DNA of 64,000 nt from Dolomitihabitans soli. Lineage in GTDB: Bacteria > Actinomycetota > Actinomycetes > Streptosporangiales > Streptosporangiaceae. The notes below the pieces were generated by a model. That model was not told the origin of the DNA. It saw only the letters and a list, made by a program, of their open reading frames with translations, and did no database searches. The first letter of the stretch is position 1; each line of letters begins with the position of its first letter. The position numbers and the translations under genes were made by a program. Of this stretch, positions 50,866 through 59,866 are shown in pieces. The stretch lies in assembly GCF_022213955.1 (NCBI RefSeq), contig NZ_JAKNTW010000018.1:186001-250000 (forward strand), read 5' to 3'.

Positions 50866-50920
50866 GACAGAGTGTCGTCAACGAGTTGACGTGCTCTCCC
50901 GATGTTTGTGACACTTTGTC
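50866..50920 (+). promoter_or_regulatory. Heme oxygenase promoter with paired GACA-N3-TGTC motifs
   Basis: GACA-gag-TGTC (50866-50876) and GACA-ctt-TGTC (50910-50920) are centred 44 bp apart. Both sit in the context T-motif-GTnA. TTGACG (50886-50891) and GACACT (50910-50915), 18 bp apart, are a plausible promoter, so the second motif would cover the -10. No IdeR/DtxR iron box was seen. The binding protein is unknown. Confidence 0.5.
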
Positions 50921-50949
50921 GTGAAAGCACCGCACGATCGGGAGTGTGC

Positions 50950-51585
50950 ATGCCGTTCTCCGAAGTCCTCAGAAACGCCACATGGGGCGATCACGAGTCG
51001 GCCGAGAGCGAGGGCTACCTCAAGGCCCTCATGGCGGGCCGCCTCAGCCGCGAGGCGTACGGCGAGCTGATCGCCCAGCACTACTTCGCCTACGTCGCAC
51101 TCGACGGCGTCTCCAGATCCCTGGCCGACCACCCGATCGCCGGGCGCTTCGTTTTCCCCGGGCTGTACCGCGAGGAGGCACTGGTCCGCGACCTGTCCAC
51201 CGTGTACGGCGCGGCCTGGCGCGACCGCATCGAGCCCTCTCCCGCGACCCGCACCCTCGTCGCCCGGATCGAACAGGTCGCCGACTGGCCGGGCGGCTAC
51301 ATCGCCCACCACTACACCCGTTACCTGGGTGACCTGTCCGGGGGGCAGTTCATCCGGATGGAGCTGCAGAAGATCTACGGCTTCGAGCGCGGCGGCGGCG
51401 TCGACTTCTACTTCTTCGACGAGATCGGCAGCCTGCCGCGCTTCAAGGAGGAGTATCGCCGCCGGCTCGACGCCCTCCCCCTCGACGAGCCCGGCCTGCA
51501 ACGCGTCATCCGCGAGACCAAACTCGCCTACCAGCTCAACAGCGAGGTGCTGGCCGACCTCGACCACCTCGCCCGCGCCGCCTAG
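50950..51585 (+). CDS. Heme oxygenase (biliverdin-producing)
   Basis: 211-residue soluble helical enzyme that opens heme to biliverdin, CO and iron. The proximal heme ligand is His15 in GDHESAE. The distal helix is RYLGDLSGGQFIRM around residues 125-138, with both flexible Gly positions, and FYFFDEIG follows. It resembles HmuO of Corynebacterium in size and layout. GGGAG lies just before the ATG at 50950. It stands alone, without heme-uptake genes in the window, so the electron donor and heme source are elsewhere. Confidence 0.93.
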   Translation: MPFSEVLRNATWGDHESAESEGYLKALMAGRLSREAYGELIAQHYFAYVALDGVSRSLADHPIAGRFVFPGLYREEALVRDLSTVYGAAWRDRIEPSPATRTLVARIEQVADWPGGYIAHHYTRYLGDLSGGQFIRMELQKIYGFERGGGVDFYFFDEIGSLPRFKEEYRRRLDALPLDEPGLQRVIRETKLAYQLNSEVLADLDHLARAA

Positions 51586-51672
51586 CCGTACGGCTTCCGC
51601 CTCGATTCCGGGCCGGTCGACGAGGGCGATCACCACCCGCTCAGCCGTGGGGGCAGCGCCGACAGGCCGGAT

Positions 51673-52362
51673 TCAGGTCGGGGGCGCGGCGGTCACGGTG
51701 AGCGCCGGGTCGAGGTGGGCCGTGTCGTTGAAGCGGCGGATGATCCAGCGCTCGCCGGTGACGACGAGGTGCGAGATGGACCCGTTGTCGGCGCCGAGGA
51801 AGGCGAACGGGCGGGAGCGGGCGGCCAGGGCGAGCGCCTCGGCGATGACGCCGCCGTGCGAGAAGACGGCCAGCCGGTGGCCGGGGTGCGCGGCGACCAG
51901 CTTCGTGAACGTCTCCCGCACCCGGCCGGAGAAGACGGTCGCCTCCTCCGCGCCGGGGATGACGTCCCAGCGTTCCTCGTCTGTCATTCGGCGTGCGACC
52001 GGGTGGCCTTCGGCGACCATCCTGCGGAACAGCCCGCCCTCCCATTCGCCGAGGTGGACCTCGCGCAGCCCGGCCTCCACGCGCGGGTCGAGCCCGAGCC
52101 GCCTGGCCAGCGGCGCGGCGGTCTGCGCGGTGCGGCGCAGGGTGCTCACGTAGAGGGCGTCGATGTGCTCCCCGCCCAGCCGCTCCGCGACCCGCTCGGC
52201 CTGGTCGAGGCCGCCGGGCGCGAGCCCCGGGTCGCCCTGCCCGCCGACCAGCGGAAACGGTGCGCCGGGGCGGGCGGGCTCCGACTCGCCGTGCCTGATC
52301 AGCAGCAGCTCGGTCGCCCCCGGAGGCGGCTGGAACCGGGGCTGGCGGTATTCCTTCTCCAC
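51673..52362 (-). CDS. Histidine phosphatase family protein
   Basis: 229 residues of the phosphoglycerate mutase-like fold. The catalytic motif LLLIRHGESE is near residue 20, a second Arg lies in STLRRTAQTA, Glu in GLREVHLGEWE, and the second His in VFSHGGVIAEAL. These enzymes remove phosphate from small molecules or proteins. The substrate cannot be named. The GTG at 52362 begins a short Gln/Pro leader before the fold. Divergent from a tetR gene 108 bases away. Confidence 0.9.
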   Translation of the reverse strand: MEKEYRQPRFQPPPGATELLLIRHGESEPARPGAPFPLVGGQGDPGLAPGGLDQAERVAERLGGEHIDALYVSTLRRTAQTAAPLARRLGLDPRVEAGLREVHLGEWEGGLFRRMVAEGHPVARRMTDEERWDVIPGAEEATVFSGRVRETFTKLVAAHPGHRLAVFSHGGVIAEALALAARSRPFAFLGADNGSISHLVVTGERWIIRRFNDTAHLDPALTVTAAPPT

Positions 52363-52470
52363 AATCGCAGAAGACTAGTCTCACAGCGTCGAGGGACCGA
52401 ACCCCACCCCAGGCGACCACCGGAGCGCCGTCCTGACCGCAGGGCACCCTTCGGTTCATAGAATGAGCGC

Positions 52471-53106
52471 ATGGCGGCACTGCGCAGGGATGCCGAGCGC
52501 AACAGGCGGCGCATCGTGGAGTCGGCGAGGTGCGTCTTCGCCGAGCGGGGCCTGGAGGCGCCGCTGGAGGAGATCGCCCGTCGCGCCGAGGTGAACATCG
52601 CCACCCTCTACCGGCGCTTCCCCGACCGCGAGGCGCTGATCGAGGCGATTTTGGCCGGGAAGATGGCCGAGTTCGCCGAGGCCGTGGAGAGGGCTCTGCT
52701 GACCGAGGATCCGTGGGCGGCCTTCCGCGACTGCGTCGAGCGGATCTGCGCGATGCAGGCCGCGGACCAGGGCGTCACCGAGGCGCTCACCACGTGCTTT
52801 CCGTCCTCCGCCGGGCTGGAGGTCCCCCGCGCCAGGGCTCTGGCCGCGCTGGAGACGCTGATCGCGCGCGCGAAGGACGCGGGGGCGCTGCGCGCCGACT
52901 TCACCGGGCAGGATCTGATGGTGTTCCTGATGGCCAACGCGGGAGTCCTCCGCTCGACCAGGGACGCCGCCCCCGGCGCGTGGCGGCGGCTCGTCGGGTT
53001 CCTGCTCACCGCCTGCCACGCGGACGCCTCCGGCCCGCCGCTGCCCCCCGCGCCCACCGCCGGGCAGCTCCGCGAGGCCATGATCGCCGCCCGCCCCACC
53101 CGGTGA
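52471..53106 (+). CDS. TetR-family regulator
   Basis: 211 residues. HTH residues are about 8-55 (APLEEIARRAEVNIATLYRR) and there is a C-terminal SbtR-like ligand domain (DQGVTEALTTCFP, FMANAGVLRSTRDA). It is divergent from the histidine phosphatase gene and 20 bases upstream of a second tetR gene. Which of these it controls is unclear. Confidence 0.9.
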   Translation: MAALRRDAERNRRRIVESARCVFAERGLEAPLEEIARRAEVNIATLYRRFPDREALIEAILAGKMAEFAEAVERALLTEDPWAAFRDCVERICAMQAADQGVTEALTTCFPSSAGLEVPRARALAALETLIARAKDAGALRADFTGQDLMVFLMANAGVLRSTRDAAPGAWRRLVGFLLTACHADASGPPLPPAPTAGQLREAMIAARPTR

Positions 53107-53126
53107 TCGTGTGCGACCATGGCAAC

Positions 53127-53723
53127 ATGCCCCGTATCTCCGCCGCGACCATCGGAGAGCATCGCGCGCAGACACGCGACCGCATCCTGCAGGCCGTCGC
53201 GAAACTCTCCCGCGACCTGGGCATCGACGCGATCTCGATGACCGAGGTGGCCGCTGAGGCGGGCATCACCCGCACGGTGCTCTACAACTACTTCCCCGAC
53301 AAGGCCGCGCTGCTGCTCGCCTTCACCGAGCGCGTCACGACCTATTTCATCGAGGGCTACCAGCGCGAACTGCCGGGCGACGCCTCGCCCGGCGAACGGC
53401 TGCGGGTCTTCATCCGCCTCCAGCTCGCCGGGCTGCTCGCGCATCCGCACCCGGGGGCGGCCGATCTGTCCGCGACCCTCGGCCCCGACGCCTACCAGCG
53501 GCTGGCCGACCACGTCGCGCCGATGCACGAGATTCTCACCGGCATCATCGACAGCGGGGTCGCCTGCGGCGACTTCCAGGCCACCGACGTGGCGGAGACC
53601 GCCCGGATCATCCTCGCGGTCATCGGCGCCGAGCGGATTCCGCTGCTGCGGGGCACGACGACCGTGGAGAAGGCGGAGACCATCGTGTCCGGCTTCGTGC
53701 TGCGCGCCCTCGCGGCCTCCTGA
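53127..53723 (+). CDS. TetR-family regulator
   Basis: 198 residues. HTH residues are about 15-62 (ISMTEVAAEAGITRTVLYNY), and the all-helical ligand domain ends at VLRALAAS. It is not closely similar to the preceding tetR outside the DNA-binding part. The ATG at 53127 is the first Met of the homologous region. The two regulators are likely one transcript, and no target gene follows on this strand. Confidence 0.9.
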   Translation: MPRISAATIGEHRAQTRDRILQAVAKLSRDLGIDAISMTEVAAEAGITRTVLYNYFPDKAALLLAFTERVTTYFIEGYQRELPGDASPGERLRVFIRLQLAGLLAHPHPGAADLSATLGPDAYQRLADHVAPMHEILTGIIDSGVACGDFQATDVAETARIILAVIGAERIPLLRGTTTVEKAETIVSGFVLRALAAS

Positions 53724-53738
53724 TCCGGGCCACCCGTT

Positions 53739-54416
53739 TCACCGCGACCGGCGGCCTCGAAGGTCACGGTGGGCGACCACCAGCACGGTCAGCACGACCG
53801 GCAACGCGGCCAGCCAGCCGCGGTGGACCGGTTCCCAGCTCACGTCCCCGGGAAGCGGCCACGGCCACAGGTCCCCGCTCAGGAACAGCGAGGCCACGAC
53901 CAGCGCGCCCAGCACCGCGGCACCGGTCAGCGCCGCCTGGCGTCCCTGGCTCCGCCGTACGGCGACCGCCGCGCCCCCGAGTGCGGCCAGCACGCAGACC
54001 GCGGCCTCCAGTGCCGTGCCGGCGAGCGGCAGCGAGGCGCCGGGCGCCAGCCGTGCCAGCACGATGGCGTAGGTGAGACCCCAGCCGGCGGTCACCGGGA
54101 CCAGCACCATCAGGGTGCGCAGCCACTGCCGCAGCCAGCGCGGCACCGGTAGCGCTCCCGAGCTGACGGACATCGCGTCCACCAGGGCGAAGGCCGACGC
54201 GGCGCCGAACAGCAGCCCCGCCATCCGGGTGAGCGTCAACGCGGTGAACGGGTCGAGGTCGCGGCCGGGAAACGCGAGCAGGGCGACCGCCGCCGTGCAG
54301 ACGGCGACCGTCGCGGCGGGCGGCCAGTCGATCGCCCGGAGCAGCGGGCGGAGCAGCAGGATCGCGGATCTGCCCCACGCCGGGAGGTGCGCGGCGGGGG
54401 ACTCGGTCACCGGCAT
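53739..54416 (-). CDS. Six-helix membrane protein of the ECF-ABC operon
   Basis: 225 residues with about six hydrophobic segments (AATVAVCTAAVALLAFPG, LLFGAASAFALVDAM, RTLMVLVPVTAGWGLTYAIV, ALEAAVCVLAALGGAAVAV and others). No family recognised. The ATG at 54416 overlaps the upstream permease gene by 10 bases, and it is the last gene of the five-gene sigma operon. It is probably a second, non-homologous membrane component of the exporter. Confidence 0.75.
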   Translation of the reverse strand: MPVTESPAAHLPAWGRSAILLLRPLLRAIDWPPAATVAVCTAAVALLAFPGRDLDPFTALTLTRMAGLLFGAASAFALVDAMSVSSGALPVPRWLRQWLRTLMVLVPVTAGWGLTYAIVLARLAPGASLPLAGTALEAAVCVLAALGGAAVAVRRSQGRQAALTGAAVLGALVVASLFLSGDLWPWPLPGDVSWEPVHRGWLAALPVVLTVLVVAHRDLRGRRSR

Positions 54417-55900
54417 GTCGTCCCCCTGGGCGCTTCGATCGGGAACTCCTCGCGCAGGCCCAGCAACGGCAGCGCCTCGGCCAGGGTCGTCCCCGGGCGG
54501 ACGAGTGTGTCCCAGCCGGCCCAGATCCGCTCCCGGGCGCCCGGCTGTTCCAGCAGCCGCCGGGCGTAGCCCAGCTCTGACGAGCCGTATTGGGCCTCGC
54601 CGAGCTGTGAGGAGATATCCCTGGTAGCGCCCTGGGCCAGCCAATGCACGTGGCTGCCCGGCGACAGCAGAGGTTCCTTCTGGCCGGCGAGCCAGAGCGC
54701 GACCACCGTGCGGGCCTGATTCCTGGCGTCGCACACGCGGTTCTGCCCCCACCGCAGCCCGCTGCTCCGCATACCGACGACGGTCGCCGCGGCCGTGCCC
54801 GCGAGCAGGGCCCGATGCGGGCCGGCGTACCCGCTGGGCCACACCATCCAGGTGGAGACGGTCCGTCCGACGGCGGGGGTCCGGTTATCGCGTAGCGTCT
54901 CCTGACGGACGACGGGGATCCGGCCCGCCGCCGCGGGTGGCACCGCGGCGACGACGGGCCGCATGATCTCCTCCCAGATCGGCACCCACGCCGTGTAGCC
55001 GGGATAGGCGCAGTAGGTCACCGCGTCCCGCTTCTCGCAGACGTGTTCCCCCAGGTGGTTCGGCACCGCGGCCTGCTCATGCCGGGGCAGCGTCCATGGC
55101 AGGACCGGCGCCCGCGACGCCGTCACGATCCCCGCGGGCAGCGCGACGGCCAGCGCGGCCACCGCCGCTCCCACGCGGAGCGGACGAGGTCCGTGCCGGA
55201 GCAGCGCGACCGCGACGACGAGGACCGTCATGGCCAGCAGGTAGACCAGGTGTGACCCCGACGGCCGGTCGCCCCACTCGGGCATGTGCTGGGCGATCAC
55301 GAGGAACCACCATCCGCCGGCTTCTCCCGTGCCGGTGAACAGGACGACCAGGGCGAAGGCGAACACCGCCAGCGGCCCGGCGACCAGCCACGGCAGCCAC
55401 CGCCCGATCGCCACCCCCAGCACGGCGGCCAGTGCCGTGGCCGTCACGGCGCCGAGCGGTTCGTAGGGATCGAACCGGCCGACCACCGGGCCGGCCAAGG
55501 AGTGGATCAACAGGTGCAACCCCATCACCAGCCCGGAGAGCGCCGCTCCAACGGCCGCGGTGGCGACGGCCGCCGCCAAGGTCCGCACCTCGGCGGCCAC
55601 CGGCACCGCACCCAGCGTCTCCGGCAGCCCGTGCCGCTGGTCCCGGGTGGCCGCGAGGTTGGCCTGGACCATCACCACCGCGGTGAGGAGCAGCGCCGTA
55701 CCCGCCGTGTTGATCGTCTCCGTCGTCAGGTCCGGCAGCCAGCCCCAGGTGTAGAAGGTGCGCAGCGCGAACACCGCGACCGCCGCCACCCACAGGGCGG
55801 GGCTGCGCAGCAGCCGCCGGGTCTCGAACATCACCAGTGCGGTCCGCATCCCGCCCACCCGGGTGGCGGCCCGGGTGACGGGTGTGGCCACGGCGGTCAC
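54407..55900 (-). CDS. ABC-2-like permease, large
   Basis: 497 residues. The first 290 hold about six to seven hydrophobic helices beginning MFETRRLLRSPALWVAAVAV, typical of ABC-2 exporter subunits. A roughly 200-residue soluble C-terminal part has Cys pairs (CEKRDAVTYC) and resembles nothing I recognise. The GTG at 55900 overlaps the ATPase stop (GTGA). With the ATPase at 55897 it should form an exporter or an envelope-remodelling complex. Confidence 0.8.
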   Translation of the reverse strand: MTAVATPVTRAATRVGGMRTALVMFETRRLLRSPALWVAAVAVFALRTFYTWGWLPDLTTETINTAGTALLLTAVVMVQANLAATRDQRHGLPETLGAVPVAAEVRTLAAAVATAAVGAALSGLVMGLHLLIHSLAGPVVGRFDPYEPLGAVTATALAAVLGVAIGRWLPWLVAGPLAVFAFALVVLFTGTGEAGGWWFLVIAQHMPEWGDRPSGSHLVYLLAMTVLVVAVALLRHGPRPLRVGAAVAALAVALPAGIVTASRAPVLPWTLPRHEQAAVPNHLGEHVCEKRDAVTYCAYPGYTAWVPIWEEIMRPVVAAVPPAAAGRIPVVRQETLRDNRTPAVGRTVSTWMVWPSGYAGPHRALLAGTAAATVVGMRSSGLRWGQNRVCDARNQARTVVALWLAGQKEPLLSPGSHVHWLAQGATRDISSQLGEAQYGSSELGYARRLLEQPGARERIWAGWDTLVRPGTTLAEALPLLGLREEFPIEAPRGTTCR

Positions 55901-56754
55901 GCGGCGGCCTCGGCGGGCTCGCCGAGCAGCAGCAGGTAGCCGTCCTCGACGGTGGGATCGGCGAGCACGGCCCCCGGCTGTTCGTGCCCGAGCGTCCGAT
56001 ACCGCCCGTCCGCCGTACGCCAGAACAGCCGCGAGGCGGCCGGCGGCTCGTCCGACAGCCACACCTGGCCGGCCGCCACTTCGGCGATCCCCCTGGGCGT
56101 CCCCTCGAAGACCGTCCTTCCGTGGTTCATCACGACCACCCGTTCGCACAGCGCGGCGACGTCCTCGGTCTGGTGCGTGGACAGCAGCACGGTACGGCTC
56201 TCGCCGAGCCGGGAGATCAGCGCCCTGAACCGCATCCGCTGCTCGGGGTCCAGACCCACCGTGGGCTCGTCCAGAATGATCAGTTCCGGCTCGCCGAGCA
56301 GTGCCTGGGCGAGGGCCAGCCGCTGCCGCATGCCACCGGACAGCTTGCGGACCCGGGTCTTCGCCCGGTCGGCGAGGTCCACCTCCGCGAGCACCCGTCT
56401 GACCTCGCGGTGGCGTTCCCGCCTGTCGGTGTGCTCCTTCAGGATCGCCACGTACTCGACCAGCTCGAAGGCGGTGAAGTGGGGATAGTGACCGGGGTCC
56501 TGCGGCAGATAGCCCAGGCGGCGGCGGATCTCGGTACGGCTCGCCGCGTCCGCCGGGTCACGGCCGAGGATCGACGCCCGGCCCGCGTCGGGGGCCAGGG
56601 TGGTCGCCAGGCAGCGCAACAGCGTGGACTTGCCCGCGCCATTGGGGCCGAGGAGTCCGGTGACGCCCGGCCCGATCTCCAGATCGATCCGGTCGAGCAC
56701 CTGAGCGCGGCCGTACCGCTTGCTCAGTGCCGAGAGGCTGATGGTCGGGTTCAA
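55897..56754 (-). CDS. ABC transporter ATP-binding protein
   Basis: 285 residues. Walker A GPNGAGKST is near residue 40, signature LSGGMRQRLALA, Walker B LIILDEPTVGLD and switch His in LLSTHQTEDV. The TTG at 56754 is chosen because GGAG lies 7 bases upstream and it overlaps the anti-sigma stop (TTGA). Longer readings run back through the anti-sigma gene and are false. It energises the permease at 54407. Confidence 0.88.
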   Translation of the reverse strand: MNPTISLSALSKRYGRAQVLDRIDLEIGPGVTGLLGPNGAGKSTLLRCLATTLAPDAGRASILGRDPADAASRTEIRRRLGYLPQDPGHYPHFTAFELVEYVAILKEHTDRRERHREVRRVLAEVDLADRAKTRVRKLSGGMRQRLALAQALLGEPELIILDEPTVGLDPEQRMRFRALISRLGESRTVLLSTHQTEDVAALCERVVVMNHGRTVFEGTPRGIAEVAAGQVWLSDEPPAASRLFWRTADGRYRTLGHEQPGAVLADPTVEDGYLLLLGEPAEAAA

Positions 56755-57575
56755 CGGGGTTCTCCAGGGTCGAGGCGGCGGCGCCGCGTGTAGGTGAGAG
56801 CGGTCAGTGCGAGGGCCGCGCAGCCGTACATGGCCTGCGCCCCCGGGGAGAAGAAGAGGAGGTCGTCCTGGGACAGCGCGCCGCCGGACAGGACCGCGGC
56901 GAACCAGCCGGCGCAGAGCACCGGCGCCGCCGCCGCCATCGGCATCCGGGTGGACAGCGCCAGCAGTGCCGCGGTCAGCGCGAGCGAGGGCAGCAGCCAG
57001 GCCACGCTCAGCGCGCCGGGCCCCGGCAGGAAAGGAGAGAGCGCACCGAGGATCACGACGGCCGTGACGAGCACCACGCCGGCCCGCAGCAGGAGCAGCC
57101 TGGGCCCGGCCATGGGCGTGGCCGCCTGGAGTTCGTGGACGGGATCGACGTGCGGGCCGTACGCGGCGGCGATCCCGGCCAGCGGCAGCACCGGCGCCAT
57201 CACCAGGAACGCGTACATGATCTCCGGCCCGGCGCCGGAGAGCCGCCCGGCGACGACGGCCAGCGCTCCGACGACCGCGACGGCGGCCAGCCAGGCCCGG
57301 CTGAGCGTCGGCGTCGCGGCCAGCAGCCTCGCCTGGTGCTCGGCGACCCCCGCCCGGCGCAGGAGCCGCTCGGCGAACCGCGGCCTGGGCCGGTCCAGCT
57401 CCGCCGCCAGCCGCTCCCAGCTCCCCGCCAGCCACTCCTCCTCGTACGGCACCGCGGCACGGCATCGGCCGCAGCGGGTGAGATGGGCCTCCACCGACAT
57501 GACCAGGGCCGGTTCGAGACGGCTCGCGGCGTAGCGTTCCATCAGCTCGCCGGGCACGTGCCAGTCGCCGCTCAT
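56751..57575 (-). CDS. Membrane-bound zinc-finger (zf-HC2) anti-sigma-like protein
   Basis: 274 residues. The N-terminal HxxxCxxC motif (HLTRCGRCRAAV, residues 31-42) is the zinc-binding anti-sigma signature. About six membrane helices follow, many more than the single helix of ordinary anti-sigma factors. It overlaps the sigma gene by ATGA, so it is the probable antagonist of that sigma factor and may sense the membrane state directly through its helices. Confidence 0.82.
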   Translation of the reverse strand: MSGDWHVPGELMERYAASRLEPALVMSVEAHLTRCGRCRAAVPYEEEWLAGSWERLAAELDRPRPRFAERLLRRAGVAEHQARLLAATPTLSRAWLAAVAVVGALAVVAGRLSGAGPEIMYAFLVMAPVLPLAGIAAAYGPHVDPVHELQAATPMAGPRLLLLRAGVVLVTAVVILGALSPFLPGPGALSVAWLLPSLALTAALLALSTRMPMAAAAPVLCAGWFAAVLSGGALSQDDLLFFSPGAQAMYGCAALALTALTYTRRRRLDPGEPR

Positions 57576-58153
57576 GTCAGGTCCCTCCTGAGCCGGGCCT
57601 TGGCCCGCATCACACGGGTCTTCACGGTGCCTTCCGGGATGCCGAGGAGGTGTGCCGCCTCCCGCGTGGTCAGGCCGTCCAGCACGGTGGCCTGGATGGC
57701 CGCGCGCAGTTCGGGTGACAGCCGGGCGATCGCCTCACCGAGGTCGCCGTGCTCCACGCCGAGCAGCACGACGTCCTCCGCGGACCTCTCGGCCGGGTGC
57801 GCGTCGTCGATCTCGTGCCCCTGGCCGATCCAGCGTCCGGCCCGGCCGCGGAGCACCGACACCAGCCGGCGGATCGCGATCGTCCAGATCCAGGCCGCCG
57901 CGTCGCCCTCCGACGCCCGGTAGCGTTTCGCGCTCTGCCAGACGGCGACGAAGGTGTCCTGCAACGCGTCCTCGACCACGTCGGGGTCGGCACACCGGCG
58001 GGCCAGCCGTACCCGGATCCAGGGCGCGTGCCTGGCGTGCAGGACGCGGAGCGCCTCCAGCCGCCCGGCGGCGACGGCCGCCAGCAGTTCGGCGTCGTCG
58101 CTGTCCGGCCCTGCCGGGGGCGGCTCCCGGCGTCTGACGAGGAATCGGTACAC
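57572..58153 (-). CDS. ECF RNA polymerase sigma factor
   Basis: 193 residues. Region 2 is PDVVEDALQDTFVAVWQSA with AAWIWTIAIRRLVSVLR, and region 4 is LSPELRAAIQATVLDGLTTRE then GIPEGTVKTRVMRAKARLRR. It directs polymerase to GGAAC-type promoters. The GTG at 58153 follows such a promoter almost immediately. It is first in the operon sigma / anti-sigma / ATPase / permease / membrane protein, all joined by stop-start overlaps. Confidence 0.92.
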   Translation of the reverse strand: MYRFLVRRREPPPAGPDSDDAELLAAVAAGRLEALRVLHARHAPWIRVRLARRCADPDVVEDALQDTFVAVWQSAKRYRASEGDAAAWIWTIAIRRLVSVLRGRAGRWIGQGHEIDDAHPAERSAEDVVLLGVEHGDLGEAIARLSPELRAAIQATVLDGLTTREAAHLLGIPEGTVKTRVMRAKARLRRDLT

Positions 58154-58160
58154 ATCCCGT

Positions 58161-58189
58161 CTATCGCATGATCGAGTGGTTTTGGTTCC
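58161..58189 (-). promoter_or_regulatory. ECF-type autoregulated promoter
   Basis: On the minus strand GGAACC (plus 58184-58189), a 17-bp spacer and CGATAG (plus 58161-58166). GGAAC is the classic ECF -35. The predicted start falls at or next to the sigma gene's GTG at 58153, so the mRNA would be leaderless. Confidence 0.65.
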
Positions 58190-58246
58190 CGCGATTCAAC
58201 GGCCCCGCCTTCCCTCTTTCCGTACGCGAAACGCGATGATGGTCCG

Positions 58247-59719
58247 ATGGACAACGGCCACATCCGTCTCGCCTCGCCCCCAGGGCGCTGGGTGCTGCTG
58301 ACCACCGTGCTGGCCTCCGGGATGGCGCTGCTCGACGGCACCGTCGTCAACGTGGCGCTTCCCGCACTGGGCGAGGACCTCGGGGCCGACATGGCCGGCC
58401 TGCAGTGGACGGTGAACGCCTACACCCTCACCCTGGCCGGGCTGATCCTGCTCGGCGGCTCGCTCGGCGACAGGTACGGCAGGCGCAAGATCTTTCTCAT
58501 CGGCGTCGCCTGGTTCGCCGTGGCCTCGGCTCTGTGCGGGGTGGCGCCCACCGTCGAGACCCTGGTGATCGCGCGCGGGCTGCAGGGGATCGGCGGCGCG
58601 CTGCTCACCCCCGGCTCCCTGGCGATCATCCAGGCGTCGTTCGTCAGGGACGACCGGCCCAGGGCCGTCGGGGCGTGGTCGGGGCTCGGCGGCGTGGCGA
58701 GCGCGATCGGGCCGTTGCTCGGCGGCTGGCTGGTGGAGTCGGTGGGCTGGCGGTGGGTGTTCCTGATCAATCTGCCGCTGGCCGTCGTCGTGCTGGCGAT
58801 AGCCGTACGGCATGTGCCCGAGTCGCGGGACACCACCGCCGTCGGGCGTTTCGACGTGGCCGGCGCGGTGCTGGCGGCGCTCGCGCTGGCCGGCGTCACC
58901 TACGGGCTGATCGAGACCGGCATAGGATCGATCGCGCTGCCCGTCGGCCTGCTGCTGGGCGCCGCGTTCGTCTGGCTGGAGATCCACCGGTCGCCGAACG
59001 CGCTGGTGCCGGTGGGGATCTTCGCCTCCCGGGTGTTCAGCGCCGTGAACGCCGTCACTCTCGTCATGTACGCGGCGATGGGAGTCGTCTTCTTCCTCCT
59101 GGTCGTGCAACTCCAGGTGTCGGCGGGTTTCTCACCGATCGCGGCGGGCTCCTCGATGCTCCCGGTCACACTGCTGATGCTGCTGCTCTCGGCCTGGGCC
59201 GGTGGCCTGGCCAAACGGATCGGGCCACGGCTGCCGATGACCGCCGGCATCCTGGCCTGCGCGGCCGCGATGCTGCTGATGAGCAGGGTGGGCCCCGGAT
59301 CGTCCTACCTGCTCGACGTGCTGCCCGCCGTGACGCTCTTCGGCCTGGGGCTGTCCGTGACGGTCGCGCCGCTGACCGCTACCGTGCTGGCCACCGCCGA
59401 GGAGCGGTACGCGGGCGTGGCGAGCGGCGTCAACAACGCCGTGGCCCGGACGGGGAGCCTGCTCGCCGTCGCCGCGGTGCCGCCGCTCGTCGGACTGACC
59501 GGTGACGCCTACGGGTCGCCCGCCGTCTTCACGGCAGGCTTCCGCTCGGCGATGCTGATCAGCGCGGTGATGATGGTCCTGGCCGCGATCGTCACCTTCG
59601 TCACCATCCGCCGCAACGTGCTGGCCGTGCCCGAGTGCCCCGAGCCCGAGCGCAAGACCTACTGCACCCTCGACGCGCCGCCGTTGCAACCCGCCGGCGG
59701 GCAGCACCCGAACCCCTGA
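58247..59719 (+). CDS. MFS multidrug exporter, DHA2 type
   Basis: 490 residues and about 14 hydrophobic helices. LLDGTVVNVALPALGEDLG lies in helix 1 (motif D1), GGSLGDRYGRRKIF is motif A and GGWLVESVGWRWVFLINLP follows motif C. The N-terminus is short and the C-terminus has a Cys/Pro-rich soluble tail. It is divergent from the sigma operon across 93 bases, so it may share control with it. Substrate unknown. Confidence 0.9.
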   Translation: MDNGHIRLASPPGRWVLLTTVLASGMALLDGTVVNVALPALGEDLGADMAGLQWTVNAYTLTLAGLILLGGSLGDRYGRRKIFLIGVAWFAVASALCGVAPTVETLVIARGLQGIGGALLTPGSLAIIQASFVRDDRPRAVGAWSGLGGVASAIGPLLGGWLVESVGWRWVFLINLPLAVVVLAIAVRHVPESRDTTAVGRFDVAGAVLAALALAGVTYGLIETGIGSIALPVGLLLGAAFVWLEIHRSPNALVPVGIFASRVFSAVNAVTLVMYAAMGVVFFLLVVQLQVSAGFSPIAAGSSMLPVTLLMLLLSAWAGGLAKRIGPRLPMTAGILACAAAMLLMSRVGPGSSYLLDVLPAVTLFGLGLSVTVAPLTATVLATAEERYAGVASGVNNAVARTGSLLAVAAVPPLVGLTGDAYGSPAVFTAGFRSAMLISAVMMVLAAIVTFVTIRRNVLAVPECPEPERKTYCTLDAPPLQPAGGQHPNP

Positions 59720-59866
59720 GACCGCTCGCCGTCGGCGAACCGGGCGGACTACGGTCTTCTGGCCTTACTTCGAGTGCGGGCGCACGTCAAAGACGGACCT
59801 CCGGCAGACATAGGGAGTTCATGTTGCTGTGGGGCGGATGTCCGAATCAACGGGGACTATCCGGGT

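Noticed and set aside
50821-50949. Iron box (IdeR/DtxR type) before heme oxygenase
   Set aside because: No TTAGGTTAGGCTAACCTAA-like sequence. Only the GACA-N3-TGTC motifs were found.
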